64,000 nt of DNA from an uncultured Gemmiger sp. GTDB lineage: Bacteria > Bacillota > Clostridia > Oscillospirales > Ruminococcaceae. The translations under genes were made by a program, and so were the position numbers. The notes beneath the pieces were generated by a model. That model made no database searches and was not told where the DNA came from. It was given only the letters and a program-made list of their open reading frames with translations. The stretch is taken from positions 24,347 through 88,346 of the forward strand of contig CANRCB010000006.1 of assembly GCA_947629015.1 (NCBI GenBank). Direction: 5' to 3'. Shown piece after piece: positions 35,493-42,918 of the stretch; position 1 is the stretch's first letter; each line of letters opens with the position of its first letter.

Positions 35493-38141
35493 TCAGCCGC
35501 CGTGGCTTTGGATCCACAGCGCGGCCAGGTACCGCTCGTTCGGGTCACTGGAATTGATGTCATAAGGGTTGCCGCCCGCGCCGGCCGTACCCCCGCCGGC
35601 GTAGGTGTCCTCCATATTGTCCTCGGTATAATAGCCGATGGCGCCGCCGCTGCTGATGATACGGCCGGTGCTGGTATCGAAATGCCGCTGGACGACGTTT
35701 TCGGCCATGGGGAACTCTTTATATTCGAGATCCTTTTCGATCTCCTCCATCAGCGTTTTCCAGAAGCGCTGGGTCGGGCGGCCGTTGGTGGCGCCGTTGG
35801 CGCGCATATCGGCCGGCTTGTCGTAGCCCCACCACACGGCGGTGACATAGTACGGCGTGAGCGCGGCGAACGTATAGTCCTTATCGTCGCTGGTGGTGCC
35901 GGTCTTGCCGACGGCCTCGAGGCCGTTTTCAAGGTCGGGCGCCATGCCGGAGGCCGTGCCGGCGCTGGTGTTGATGACGTTGTACAGCAGCCGGTTCATG
36001 ATGGTGGCGGTATCGGGGCGGATGGCCTGGGTGGTGGTCACACGGCGGGTGTTGTCCAGGATGAGGTTGTCGTTGGAGTCATACACGCGGGTGAAGTAGT
36101 GCGGGGTGGTGAAGCTGCCGTCATAGAAGATGGAATACGCGCCCGCCAGCTGCACCACCGTCAGGCCCTGGTACTGGGCGCCCAGCACGATGGGCGCAAG
36201 ATCCATATCATGCTCGGCCGAAAGGTAGGTGCAGTTGAGCGTATCGTGGGTGAAGGTGAACAGGTCCTCGGCGCCGAGCATATTGCCCACCTGCACCGCG
36301 ATGGTGTTGTAGGAGCGGCGCAGCCCGTCGTACAGCAGCATAATGCTGCCGTTGCCGCCGGCACCGCCGTAGTTTTGCGGCCAGTCACGCCAGACATCGT
36401 CCCGCGCCTGGTTGACGGCGGCGTAGGGGTCCAGCGGCAGGCCAAGGCGGCGGCAGCGGTCGGTATCCAGCACCTTGTGCTCCTCTTTGGTGTAGAGGGG
36501 GGAATCGGTGATGGGGCTGGAATAGTGCAGGATACGGTTGTCGATGGCGCGGCAGTAGGCGCCGATGGGTTTCATGGTGGAGCCCGTCTGGTGCGGGATG
36601 GTGGCGCGGTTGGTGCCGCGGTCGTATTTCTTTTCGCCCAAGCCGCCCACGATGGCAAGGATGTTGCCGTCATAGTCCAGCACGGCGGCGGCCATCTGGG
36701 TGCGCACCCACTCATAAAAGACGACGGTCTCGCCGTCCTTGCTCTTGCCGGTGCGCAGCTCGGTCTCGGCGTTGTCGGTATAGACGGGGACGTCCTCCTC
36801 GGCGAAGATGCTGCTGCCGTCGGGGTTCAGGGGCAGGCCGTCCTCGTCATAGGTGATCTCGGCGTCGACGGGGATCTCGGTTTCGACCTCCTCCTGATGG
36901 CGGTAGGCGGGGAAGAATTCATCGTCCTCGTTGTAGGCCAGCTGCTCGATGGTCTCCTGGATATAGGGGTCGACGGTGGATTCGATGCGCAGGCCGCCGG
37001 AGAAGATCTCGCCGCGGGCCTCCTGCGGGGTCAGGCCGCGGACCTCCTGCAAGGCGGTCATCAGATCCTCATACAAAGCGTCGGTGAACCAGGAGTTGCG
37101 GGAGGTGCGGGTGACGGTCTCGCTCTGGCTGTTGGCCTCGACCAGCGTGACGGGCTCGGCCTGGGCGGCCGCGCATTCCGCCTCGGTGATCATGCCCTGG
37201 TTGCGCATGAGGCTCAGGATATAATCGCGGCGCTGCTTGAGGTTTTCGGGGTTGGTGTAGGGGTGGTAGCGGGTGGGGTTTTTGGTAATAGAGGCAAGGG
37301 TGGCGCACTCGGCCAGCGTCAGCTCCGAGACGGTCTTGCCGAAATACTCGTTGGCGCCGACCTCCATGCCGTTGATGGTGCCGGTGAGCGGGATGGTGTT
37401 GAGGTAAGCCTCCAGCACCGTCTCCTTGCTGTAGCGGCGGGCCACGCCCATGGCGCGGAAGATCTCGCGCACCTTGCGCATGATGTCCTTCTGGTCGTCA
37501 TGGGTCAGGTTTTTGATGAGCTGCTGCTCCAGCGTGGAAGCGCCCTGCTGGGAGCCGAGCAGCCGGTTGTTGGTGAACTCATTGAGGGCGGCGGCGATGT
37601 TGCGCTTGATGTTGATGCCGAGCGTTTCCTGATAAAAATCCTTGTCCTCGATGGCGACGACGGCGTTCTGGAGGTTTTTGGGCATCTCGCTGATGTCCTT
37701 CCAGATGCGGTTGTTGTCACCGGTGAGGGTGGCGTACTGGTCGCCGTTGATGTCGTAGATGATGCTGGTCTGGGCAAGCTCCAGGCTGTCAAGGTCAAGG
37801 GTCTCCTCGTCGCCGGCGGTGACCTGCACCACATACATCGACAGCAGCACGGCGCCCACGCTGGCCGCCATGACGCACAGGCAGATCACGCACCCGATGA
37901 GGGTAAAAATGCCGCGCAGCAGCATGAGGAAGATGTTGCGGCGCTTCTTTTTCTTCTTTTTGCGGCGCTTTGCGGGCGCGGCGCCGGCGGTGCCTTCGGC
38001 CGGGGCCGGGGTGCCGCCCTGCGGCGCGTCGGGGCCGTTTTGGGGAGTTTTGCGGGCGTCGATGGGGACCGCCTCCTTTGGGGATATCGCCTTGGGGCCG
38101 GCCGTGCCTGCGCGCGGTGCGACGCGCGGCGGCCATGCCAT
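35493..38141 (-). CDS. Class A penicillin-binding protein (transglycosylase/transpeptidase, PBP1A type)
   Basis: Bifunctional peptidoglycan synthase of about 880 residues. A cytoplasmic Lys/Arg-rich segment (KRRKKKKKKRR) and one membrane anchor are followed by the GT51 domain (AIEDKDFYQETLGI, GASTLEQQLIKNL). The transpeptidase has TGSTMKPIGAY (SxxK), RSYNTIAVQ (SxN) and AVGKTGTTSDDKD (KTG). The start is uncertain: the track ATG at 38192 lies upstream of the likely -10 box, so 38141 is preferred, giving an almost leaderless message. An AAAGGAGG further in has no usable start codon after it. Acts outside the membrane in wall synthesis. Confidence 0.93.
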   Translation of the reverse strand: MAWPPRVAPRAGTAGPKAISPKEAVPIDARKTPQNGPDAPQGGTPAPAEGTAGAAPAKRRKKKKKKRRNIFLMLLRGIFTLIGCVICLCVMAASVGAVLLSMYVVQVTAGDEETLDLDSLELAQTSIIYDINGDQYATLTGDNNRIWKDISEMPKNLQNAVVAIEDKDFYQETLGINIKRNIAAALNEFTNNRLLGSQQGASTLEQQLIKNLTHDDQKDIMRKVREIFRAMGVARRYSKETVLEAYLNTIPLTGTINGMEVGANEYFGKTVSELTLAECATLASITKNPTRYHPYTNPENLKQRRDYILSLMRNQGMITEAECAAAQAEPVTLVEANSQSETVTRTSRNSWFTDALYEDLMTALQEVRGLTPQEARGEIFSGGLRIESTVDPYIQETIEQLAYNEDDEFFPAYRHQEEVETEIPVDAEITYDEDGLPLNPDGSSIFAEEDVPVYTDNAETELRTGKSKDGETVVFYEWVRTQMAAAVLDYDGNILAIVGGLGEKKYDRGTNRATIPHQTGSTMKPIGAYCRAIDNRILHYSSPITDSPLYTKEEHKVLDTDRCRRLGLPLDPYAAVNQARDDVWRDWPQNYGGAGGNGSIMLLYDGLRRSYNTIAVQVGNMLGAEDLFTFTHDTLNCTYLSAEHDMDLAPIVLGAQYQGLTVVQLAGAYSIFYDGSFTTPHYFTRVYDSNDNLILDNTRRVTTTQAIRPDTATIMNRLLYNVINTSAGTASGMAPDLENGLEAVGKTGTTSDDKDYTFAALTPYYVTAVWWGYDKPADMRANGATNGRPTQRFWKTLMEEIEKDLEYKEFPMAENVVQRHFDTSTGRIISSGGAIGYYTEDNMEDTYAGGGTAGAGGNPYDINSSDPNERYLAALWIQSHGG

Positions 38142-38149
38142 ACTTTGTA

Positions 38150-38178
38150 AGTATAACACAAACCGCCGGCGAATGTAC
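38150..38178 (-). promoter_or_regulatory. Promoter of the class A PBP gene
   Basis: Minus-strand TATACT with TG one base before (extended -10); GTACAT lies 17 nt upstream as a weak -35. It predicts a transcript beginning within a few bases of ATG 38141. Confidence 0.5.
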
Positions 38179-38297
38179 AGAGTTTGGCCCAAAATTCACA
38201 ACTTTTTACAAGCGCAGGGTTGGGGCGCCGCCGGCGCGGGCATACTAACGGTACGGCGGCACGCCGCCGATGTGCAAGGCAAAGGCAGGGGACGGCA

Positions 38298-38609
38298 ATG
38301 GAGAAGAAAATGCCCGCCGGATGGCGGCTGTATTACGCGCTGCTGGCCGGGCTGGCGGCGCTGTGCGTGGCGGCGGCCTGCGTGTGGTTCCTGCTTGGGC
38401 AGCAGCCGCGGGCGGAACCGCCGGCCTATCTGCTCAAGGACAACGGCGGCAAGCTGGCGCTGTACAACGCCGACGGCACCGGCCCGCTGGCGGAGTATGA
38501 CATCTACACCCGCCTGCTGCCGGAAAACGACGTGCTGGCCCTGCAGGGCGGCGTGGCGGTGCGCAGCGAAAGCGAGTTGCAGCGCCGCTTGGAGGATTAC
38601 GGCCTGTAA
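38298..38609 (+). CDS. Small membrane-anchored protein with BofC-like C-terminal domain
   Basis: 103 residues. One N-terminal helix (LLAGLAALCVAAACVWFLLG) is followed by an extracellular segment AYLLKDNGGKLALYNADG and a tail DIYTRLLPENDVLALQGGV ... LQRRLEDYGL, which resembles the BofC C-terminal domain found in many clostridial small proteins. BofC itself restrains a sporulation protease in Bacillus, but the function of these short versions is not known. ATG 38298 follows CAGGGGAC. Its last 13 bases overlap the convergent HAD gene. Confidence 0.72.
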   Translation: MEKKMPAGWRLYYALLAGLAALCVAAACVWFLLGQQPRAEPPAYLLKDNGGKLALYNADGTGPLAEYDIYTRLLPENDVLALQGGVAVRSESELQRRLEDYGL

Positions 38610-39259
38610 GCGCCCGGCCCCAGCAGCAGTTCGCCGAGCTGCGCGGTATCCGCCGCAAGGGCCGCGGCCCCGGCGGCGCGCAGCTCTTCGGCGCTGCCGT
38701 AGCCGAACAGCACCCCGATGCAGGGGATGCCGTTCGCGGCGGCGCCGGCGACATCGTAGGCGCGGTCCCCCACCATGACGGTTCCGGCCGCGGCGGCGCC
38801 GGTATTTTGCAGCGCCCACGCGATGACCTCGCGCTTTTCGGTGCGCGTCTCCTCCAGTGTGGAGCCGGCGACGAACGCAAAATACCCCGCAAGGCCAAAG
38901 TGCGCGAGGATCTGCCTGGCAAACGGTTCGGGCTTGGAGGTGGCCAGCACCACCTGCCGCCCCGCCGCGGCGAGGGCCTTGAGCAGTGCGGGGATGCCGG
39001 GGTAGACGGCGTTCTCGAAAATGCCCCTGGGGGCGAAATATTCCCGGTAAAAGCCGAGCGCCCGGCGGGCCTCAGCTTCGGTCATGCCGGCATAGGTTTG
39101 GAAGCTGGGCACCAGCGGCGGGCCGATGTAGCGGTACAGCTCCTCCCGCGCGGGGACCGGGCGGCCCATCTTTTGCAGCGCATACGCCACCGAGTTGGTG
39201 ATGCCCTGTCCCGGGTCGGTGAGGGTGCCGTCCAGATCAAACAGAATCGTTTTATACAT
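38597..39259 (-). CDS. HAD-family hydrolase, phosphoglycolate phosphatase/PpaX-like
   Basis: 220-residue HAD subfamily IA phosphatase. Motif I is FDLDGTLTDPG, motif II VLATSKPEPFA, motif III/IV the Lys in TEKREV and VMVGDRAYDVAGA. A helical cap lies between residues 18 and 90. Substrate cannot be read from sequence; candidates are phosphoglycolate, pyrophosphate or nucleotides. It begins 3 bp after the glycosyltransferase stop, so the two are one transcript. Confidence 0.9.
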   Translation of the reverse strand: MYKTILFDLDGTLTDPGQGITNSVAYALQKMGRPVPAREELYRYIGPPLVPSFQTYAGMTEAEARRALGFYREYFAPRGIFENAVYPGIPALLKALAAAGRQVVLATSKPEPFARQILAHFGLAGYFAFVAGSTLEETRTEKREVIAWALQNTGAAAAGTVMVGDRAYDVAGAAANGIPCIGVLFGYGSAEELRAAGAAALAADTAQLGELLLGPGAYRP

Positions 39260-39262
39260 GGC

Positions 39263-40297
39263 TCAGTTGAATTTAAAGATCTTTTGCGCGGCGCGGTAGC
39301 CGGCCAGGCTGATGGCGCGGCCGCTCTTGCCGGGCAGGTAACACACGCCCGCCACCGAAAACACGCAGCGGCGGTACAACCGCGGGTCATAGGCGCGCAG
39401 CTCGGCCCAGAGGGCCTTGCGCTTTTGCAGCGCCGCCTCGCTGCCGTCCATAGCGAGGAAGATGCTGGCGATGGCCATCATCATGGAAAAATAGTTGAGC
39501 ATATACCCGCGCAGCTTTTTCTGCTCCGGCGGCAGGGCGTACACGTCCACCGCCTTCATCATGATGCGCACCACCCGCACCTGCTGGTCCACGCGGCGCA
39601 TCATGACCTGCTCGTTGACGCTCTGGTCCTGCCGGCCGATAAAATAGCGGTACAGGTCGAGCGGCATATAGTAGATGGTCTTGACGGCGGGCAGCGGCTG
39701 GTAGACAAAGATGTTGTCGACGTAAAAGGTGTGTTTGGGCAGCTCCAGCCCGCAGTCCCGCAGGACCTGCGTGCGGTAGATGACGCTGTGCATCAAAATG
39801 TTCTGGCTGGGCGGGAAGACGCCGATGTCCTGCCAGCCGAACACCCGGTCCCGCGGCAGGATGCCGCGGTAGCCGATGGCGTGGCGGGTGCCGTCGGCCA
39901 CGTGCTCATAGACGTAGTTGCACATGAGCAGGTCGAGCGGGGGCTCGCCCGCGGCGGCCGCGGCGGCAAAGGCGCGCAGCTTTTCCATCACCTGGGCAAG
40001 GGCGCCGGTATCGAGCCAGTCGTCGGAATCGACGACCTTGAAATAGAGCCCCGTGGCGTTGCGGATGCCCTGGTTGACACCCTCGCCGTGGCCGCCGTTC
40101 TCCTGATGGATGGCGCGCACGATGCCCGGGTAGCGCGCGGCATAGCCGTCGGCGATGGCGCCGGTGTCATCGGTGGAGCCGTCGTCCACCAGCAGGATCT
40201 CGGCCTCCTCGCCGGCGGGGAGCAGCGTCTCGATGCAGCGGTCCATATAAGCGGCGGAGTTGTAGCAGGGCACGGTAAAGGTGATGAGCTTTTGCAT
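39263..40297 (-). CDS. Family 2 glycosyltransferase
   Basis: 344-residue GT-A fold glycosyltransferase. FTVPCYNSAAYMDRCIETLL begins the nucleotide-binding half; DDGSTDDT and KVVDSDDWLDTG give the DxD metal site. The C-terminal half has helices seen in surface polysaccharide GT2 enzymes but no strong membrane span. ATG 40297 has GGAGAGGG upstream; the track start at 40504 runs back through a terminator. Likely transfers a sugar to a wall or surface glycan. Confidence 0.9.
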   Translation of the reverse strand: MQKLITFTVPCYNSAAYMDRCIETLLPAGEEAEILLVDDGSTDDTGAIADGYAARYPGIVRAIHQENGGHGEGVNQGIRNATGLYFKVVDSDDWLDTGALAQVMEKLRAFAAAAAAGEPPLDLLMCNYVYEHVADGTRHAIGYRGILPRDRVFGWQDIGVFPPSQNILMHSVIYRTQVLRDCGLELPKHTFYVDNIFVYQPLPAVKTIYYMPLDLYRYFIGRQDQSVNEQVMMRRVDQQVRVVRIMMKAVDVYALPPEQKKLRGYMLNYFSMMMAIASIFLAMDGSEAALQKRKALWAELRAYDPRLYRRCVFSVAGVCYLPGKSGRAISLAGYRAAQKIFKFN

Positions 40298-40333
40298 GGG
40301 TCCCTCTCCTCTCGAAAACGGCTTACACACAGT

Positions 40334-40362
40334 AGCATACCTGTTTTGCGGCAAAAAAACAA
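40334..40362 (-). promoter_or_regulatory. Promoter of glycosyltransferase-HAD unit
   Basis: Minus-strand TTGTTT, 17-nt spacer, TATGCT. The -35 is formed by the T-run of the preceding terminator. Confidence 0.55.
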
Positions 40363-40392
40363 GGGCGCGCTGTAAAAATGCAGCGGCCCTTG
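40353..40392 (-). terminator. Rho-independent terminator after the 38-aa gene
   Basis: Minus-strand stem CAAGGGC-CGCTG / CAGCG-C-GCCCTTG with one bulge and an 8-nt loop, followed by TTTTTTT. It lies 27 bp after the small ORF's stop. Confidence 0.85.
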
Positions 40393-40418
40393 GGGGGTGC
40401 GCGGCGCGGGGCGGGGCG

Positions 40419-40535
40419 TTACGCCGCCGCAAGCTCCCGCCAGGCCTCGGCCAGGGTATCGGCCGAGAACAAAAACTCCCCGTTTTCGGCGTACACTTCC
40501 ACATGGCCGCCCACGTACCGGATGCTCTCTTTCAT
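40419..40535 (-). CDS. Small conserved-looking 38-aa protein
   Basis: Too short for the ORF track. Translation starts MKESIRYVGGHVEVYAENGE and ends LAEAWRELAAA. An AAAGGCGG lies about 12 bases before the ATG and a textbook terminator follows the stop, so the unit looks like a genuine short transcript. I recall similar short proteins in related genomes but cannot name a family or function. No membrane segment. Confidence 0.6.
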   Translation of the reverse strand: MKESIRYVGGHVEVYAENGEFLFSADTLAEAWRELAAA

Positions 40536-40661
40536 AACAAAACGACCGCCTTTCCTGTATCAGGGTGTTGTTTCCTTCTGATACCAGTATAGGCGGCCGA
40601 AAGGCCGATAAAAAGGACTGTATGCCCGCTTCCCCGGTTTTTGGGTACGATAAGCCGGCTT

Positions 40662-41057
40662 TTATGTGCGGTGTGCCGCGCGGCGCGCGCCGCGCAGGGC
40701 CGCCAGCACCCAGGCGCACAGCGCCAGCCACAGCAGGCTGTATTTGGGGCAGATATAACCGTACAGGTCGCCCCATTCGGCGCGGTAGTCCCACACGCGG
40801 CGGTGCAGCACGCCGGTGCAGAACACCCCCGCCAGCAGCTCCAGCGCCGTGACGCCGCCGGCGCCCAGCAGCGCCGCCGCCCACAGGCGCGCGCCGGGGC
40901 GGCGTTCCAGAAAGGCGAGCCAGCACAGCGCGGCGCCGCCCACCAGGAACATCGTCCAATGGGTAAAGCCGCGCCACGCCGCCTCGACGCAGCAATACCC
41001 GCCGCCGCCAAGGCAAAACAGGCACAGCGCCTCCCACCTGTCAAACCGGTCTGGCAA
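40662..41057 (-). CDS. CmpB-like putative ABC transporter permease membrane protein
   Basis: About 131 residues with four hydrophobic helices (LFCLGGGGYCCVEAAWRG, THWTMFLVGGAALCWLAFLE, a GVTALELLAGVFCTGVLHRR region with VWDYRAEWGDLYGYICPKYS, and the last helix). The helix pattern and the WDYR...GYICPKYSLLW region match the small membrane family labelled 'putative ABC transporter permease' (CmpB-like); no ATPase is nearby, so transport is unproven. Start set at TTG 41057, which has GGGGGAGG eight bases upstream; no ATG fits. A CATACT -10-like box lies just before. Confidence 0.65.
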   Translation of the reverse strand: MPDRFDRWEALCLFCLGGGGYCCVEAAWRGFTHWTMFLVGGAALCWLAFLERRPGARLWAAALLGAGGVTALELLAGVFCTGVLHRRVWDYRAEWGDLYGYICPKYSLLWLALCAWVLAALRGARRAAHRT

Positions 41058-41265
41058 AGGCCTCCCCTCCCCCGCTAGTATGCGCACGGGCGCGGGGAAA
41101 TACACTTGCAAGAGGAAGGTATCGGCCCTGCCCGCGCAGGCGGATCGTTTTTCGCGCACATGATTGTATAACAAGGTGTTTTACCGGAAAAACTTCACCC
41201 TGTTATGTAGTACATTGCTGTGATAACAGTATCTTATATGATATAAACTTGCATGGGTGGGACTA

Positions 41266-41448
41266 ATGAACGCTTGCCGGGCGCAGGCAGACGAGATTGT
41301 GAAGTTTGAGCCTGTCTACGATTGACAAAGACGAGCCGGGACAGCGGATAGGAACGCTCTGGACGAGGACAAAATCGCCGGGGCGTTTTCTATTCGATAT
41401 ACACAGAGATTTAAGGAAAAGATTTTGATAAACGTGCCTAAAGAGTGA
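41266..41448 (+). pseudogene. Remnant reading frame interrupted by TGA
   Basis: A 60-codon frame starts MNACRAQADEIVKFEPVYD and then has an in-frame TGA at 41323, after which the same frame reads on (RNALDEDKIAGAFSIRYTQR) to a stop at 41446. Composition differs from neighbouring chromosomal genes and the stretch lies in the AT-rich scar beside the GNAT gene. It is probably debris of a mobile element gene. Not recognised. Confidence 0.25.
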
Positions 41449-41468
41449 TAGATTTCTTCACATTTGGG

Positions 41469-41477
41469 TGGTATAAT
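41469..41477 (+). promoter_or_regulatory. Extended -10 promoter of GNAT gene
   Basis: TGGTATAAT, with no good -35. The GNAT start codon lies 56 bp downstream. Confidence 0.55.
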
Positions 41478-41532
41478 GTTCAGTGTCGAGTAGGTGACTG
41501 TTTGACAAATCGGGCTTTTGAAGGAGAGATCA

Positions 41533-42057
41533 ATGAATATTGAACTGATAAGATTAACCACCGAATATAGAGAACAGTTATTTGAAATGCTGACGGAGTG
41601 GAAGAATGATATCATAGAAAATCATACCAATATGTCTCCATGGAAAATATGGGCTAATGATTTTCATGATTTAGAGTGTTACATAGAAAGCCTTGATACA
41701 GGGAAAAAGGAAGAGAATGGTTGGGTTCCTGATACGACTTTGTTTTGTCTTGATAAGGACAGAAATATATTTGTAGGAGCTGTTAATATCCGTCATTATT
41801 TAAATGATGAACTATTAAAAACTGGCGGGCATATAGGAGATGGCGTCAGACCCAGTGAAAGACGAAAAGGTTATGCGACAGCAATGATTGCTTTAGCATT
41901 AGAAGAATGTAAAAAACTTGGCATTAAGAGGGTTTTGATGACTTGCGACAAAAATAACATAGGTTCAGCGAAATCAATAATCAATAATGGTGGTGTATTA
42001 GAAAATGAAGTTGAAGAAGATGGACATATTGAGCTACGTTATTGGATTCAGTTATAG
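41533..42057 (+). CDS. GNAT family N-acetyltransferase (AT-rich, acquired)
   Basis: 174-residue GNAT protein. The acetyl-CoA binding loop is GDGVRPSERRKGYATAMIAL, followed by LEECKKLGIKRVLMTCDKNN and SIINNGGVLEN, typical of the RimJ/small-molecule acetyltransferase branch. Its codons are AT-rich, in sharp contrast with the flanking genes. ATG 41533 follows AAGGAGAG; the track's TTG start is unnecessary. Neighbouring sequence contains broken mobile-element pieces, so it is probably cargo. Substrate unknown; an antibiotic or an amino acid are both possible. Confidence 0.85.
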   Translation: MNIELIRLTTEYREQLFEMLTEWKNDIIENHTNMSPWKIWANDFHDLECYIESLDTGKKEENGWVPDTTLFCLDKDRNIFVGAVNIRHYLNDELLKTGGHIGDGVRPSERRKGYATAMIALALEECKKLGIKRVLMTCDKNNIGSAKSIINNGGVLENEVEEDGHIELRYWIQL

Positions 42058-42334
42058 TCCAGATTCCCGTTTGTTGAGAAGATGCAAAACCCTTTAGGAA
42101 CTAAAGGGCGCACTTCTATACATAGTCTGGCGACCATGTATCGTGCGCTCTGCGAGGCTTCCTCTCTGACAGCAGAAAGCCGCCGTCCGAGAGGTTTCGT
42201 CGCTTCGCTCCGTCAAGGGGGCTACACCCCCTTGCGCCGCTAAAGCGGCTATCCCCAGTGTACTTGCCGAACAGATAAACCCGCTTCGCGTCTTTACCTG
42301 TTCAACAAGTCTGAAAACTGAATACCAAAAGATT

Positions 42335-42383
42335 GACCGTTGACACACCGGCTCCCCGGTGAAAAAGCCAGCGGTCTTTTTTT
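42335..42383 (+). terminator. Terminator/attenuator within mobile scar
   Basis: Outer stem GACCGTTG / CAGCGGTC (one wobble) around an inner ACCGG/CCGGT hairpin, followed by TTTTTTT. It sits 30 bp before a short ORF with a strong AAAGGAGG site. Confidence 0.65.
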
Positions 42384-42412
42384 ATCCAAAAATCAAAAAG
42401 GAGGTCATGCAA

Positions 42413-42572
42413 ATGGCAAATCGGACTGGACGAATTGTTTGTGACGGATTCGGTCACGACCCAAAATACCGGTGTCATTGACCATATTGGCAAAAAAATC
42501 CAGCCCCTGCCGCCGGACAAAGCGCAGGCCATCGCAGAGATGGTGGATGCGGCGTTAAAACTGATAGACTGA
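42413..42572 (+). pseudogene. Mobile-element gene scar: 5' start fused to another gene's tail
   Basis: ATG 42413 with AAAGGAGG starts a 22-codon frame (MANRTGRIVCDGFGHDPKYR) that stops at 42479. In the next frame, 42426-42572 reads LDELFVTDSVTTQNTGVIDH ... AIAEMVDAALKLID and a stop, which resembles the end of an XRE-type regulator. The two appear joined by deletion. Neither is likely functional. Confidence 0.3.
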
Positions 42573-42626
42573 GCGCTGTACGCCTGTATACTGCTCCCTA
42601 TATAGGGAAACTGCGGCGGCAAACAG

Positions 42627-42679
42627 AAAAGCGCACTTAGCGCTACCGGTATTGACCGGTAACGATAAGTGCGCTTTTT
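42627..42679 (+). terminator. Strong hairpin terminator at right end of AT-rich scar
   Basis: Outer stem AAAAGCGCACTTA / TAAGTGCGCTTTTT with an inner TACCGGT/ACCGGTA hairpin. T5 on the plus strand and T4 on the minus strand make it potentially bidirectional. Confidence 0.8.
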
Positions 42680-42787
42680 GGGTATTTGTTTTATTTCTTT
42701 CTACTGTCTATCGGTGCGCCAAAATCCGCCCGCGCATGCCGCTCAGGGCCGATGGTTTTAAAATATGCCCATTTTGTTTGTCTCATG

Positions 42788-42880
42788 CAGGGCGGGCGCA
42801 AGGGCCCGCCGGGAAACGCTGCAACAGCGGCAAGGGGGCACGGCGGGGGCAAGCCCCCGCCCTGCAAACCTACCCGTAAA
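42788..42880. repeat. Palindromic GC-rich repeats before pncB end
   Basis: Consecutive hairpins GCGGGCGCAAGGGCCCGC, CGCTGCAACAGCG and GGCGGGGGCAAGCCCCCGCC. The last is the same GGGGGCAAGCCCCCGCC unit found at 56515 and 56698. The rest of 42680-42918 shows no gene. Confidence 0.65.
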
Positions 42881-42918
42881 CGCGTTTTTCCGCCACAAAG
42901 GCGGCGGGCCGCCGGGCG

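Noticed and set aside
35388-38150. 920-aa plus-strand ORF opposite the class A PBP
   Set aside because: Shadow frame; PBP motifs SxxK, SxN, KTG are on the minus strand.
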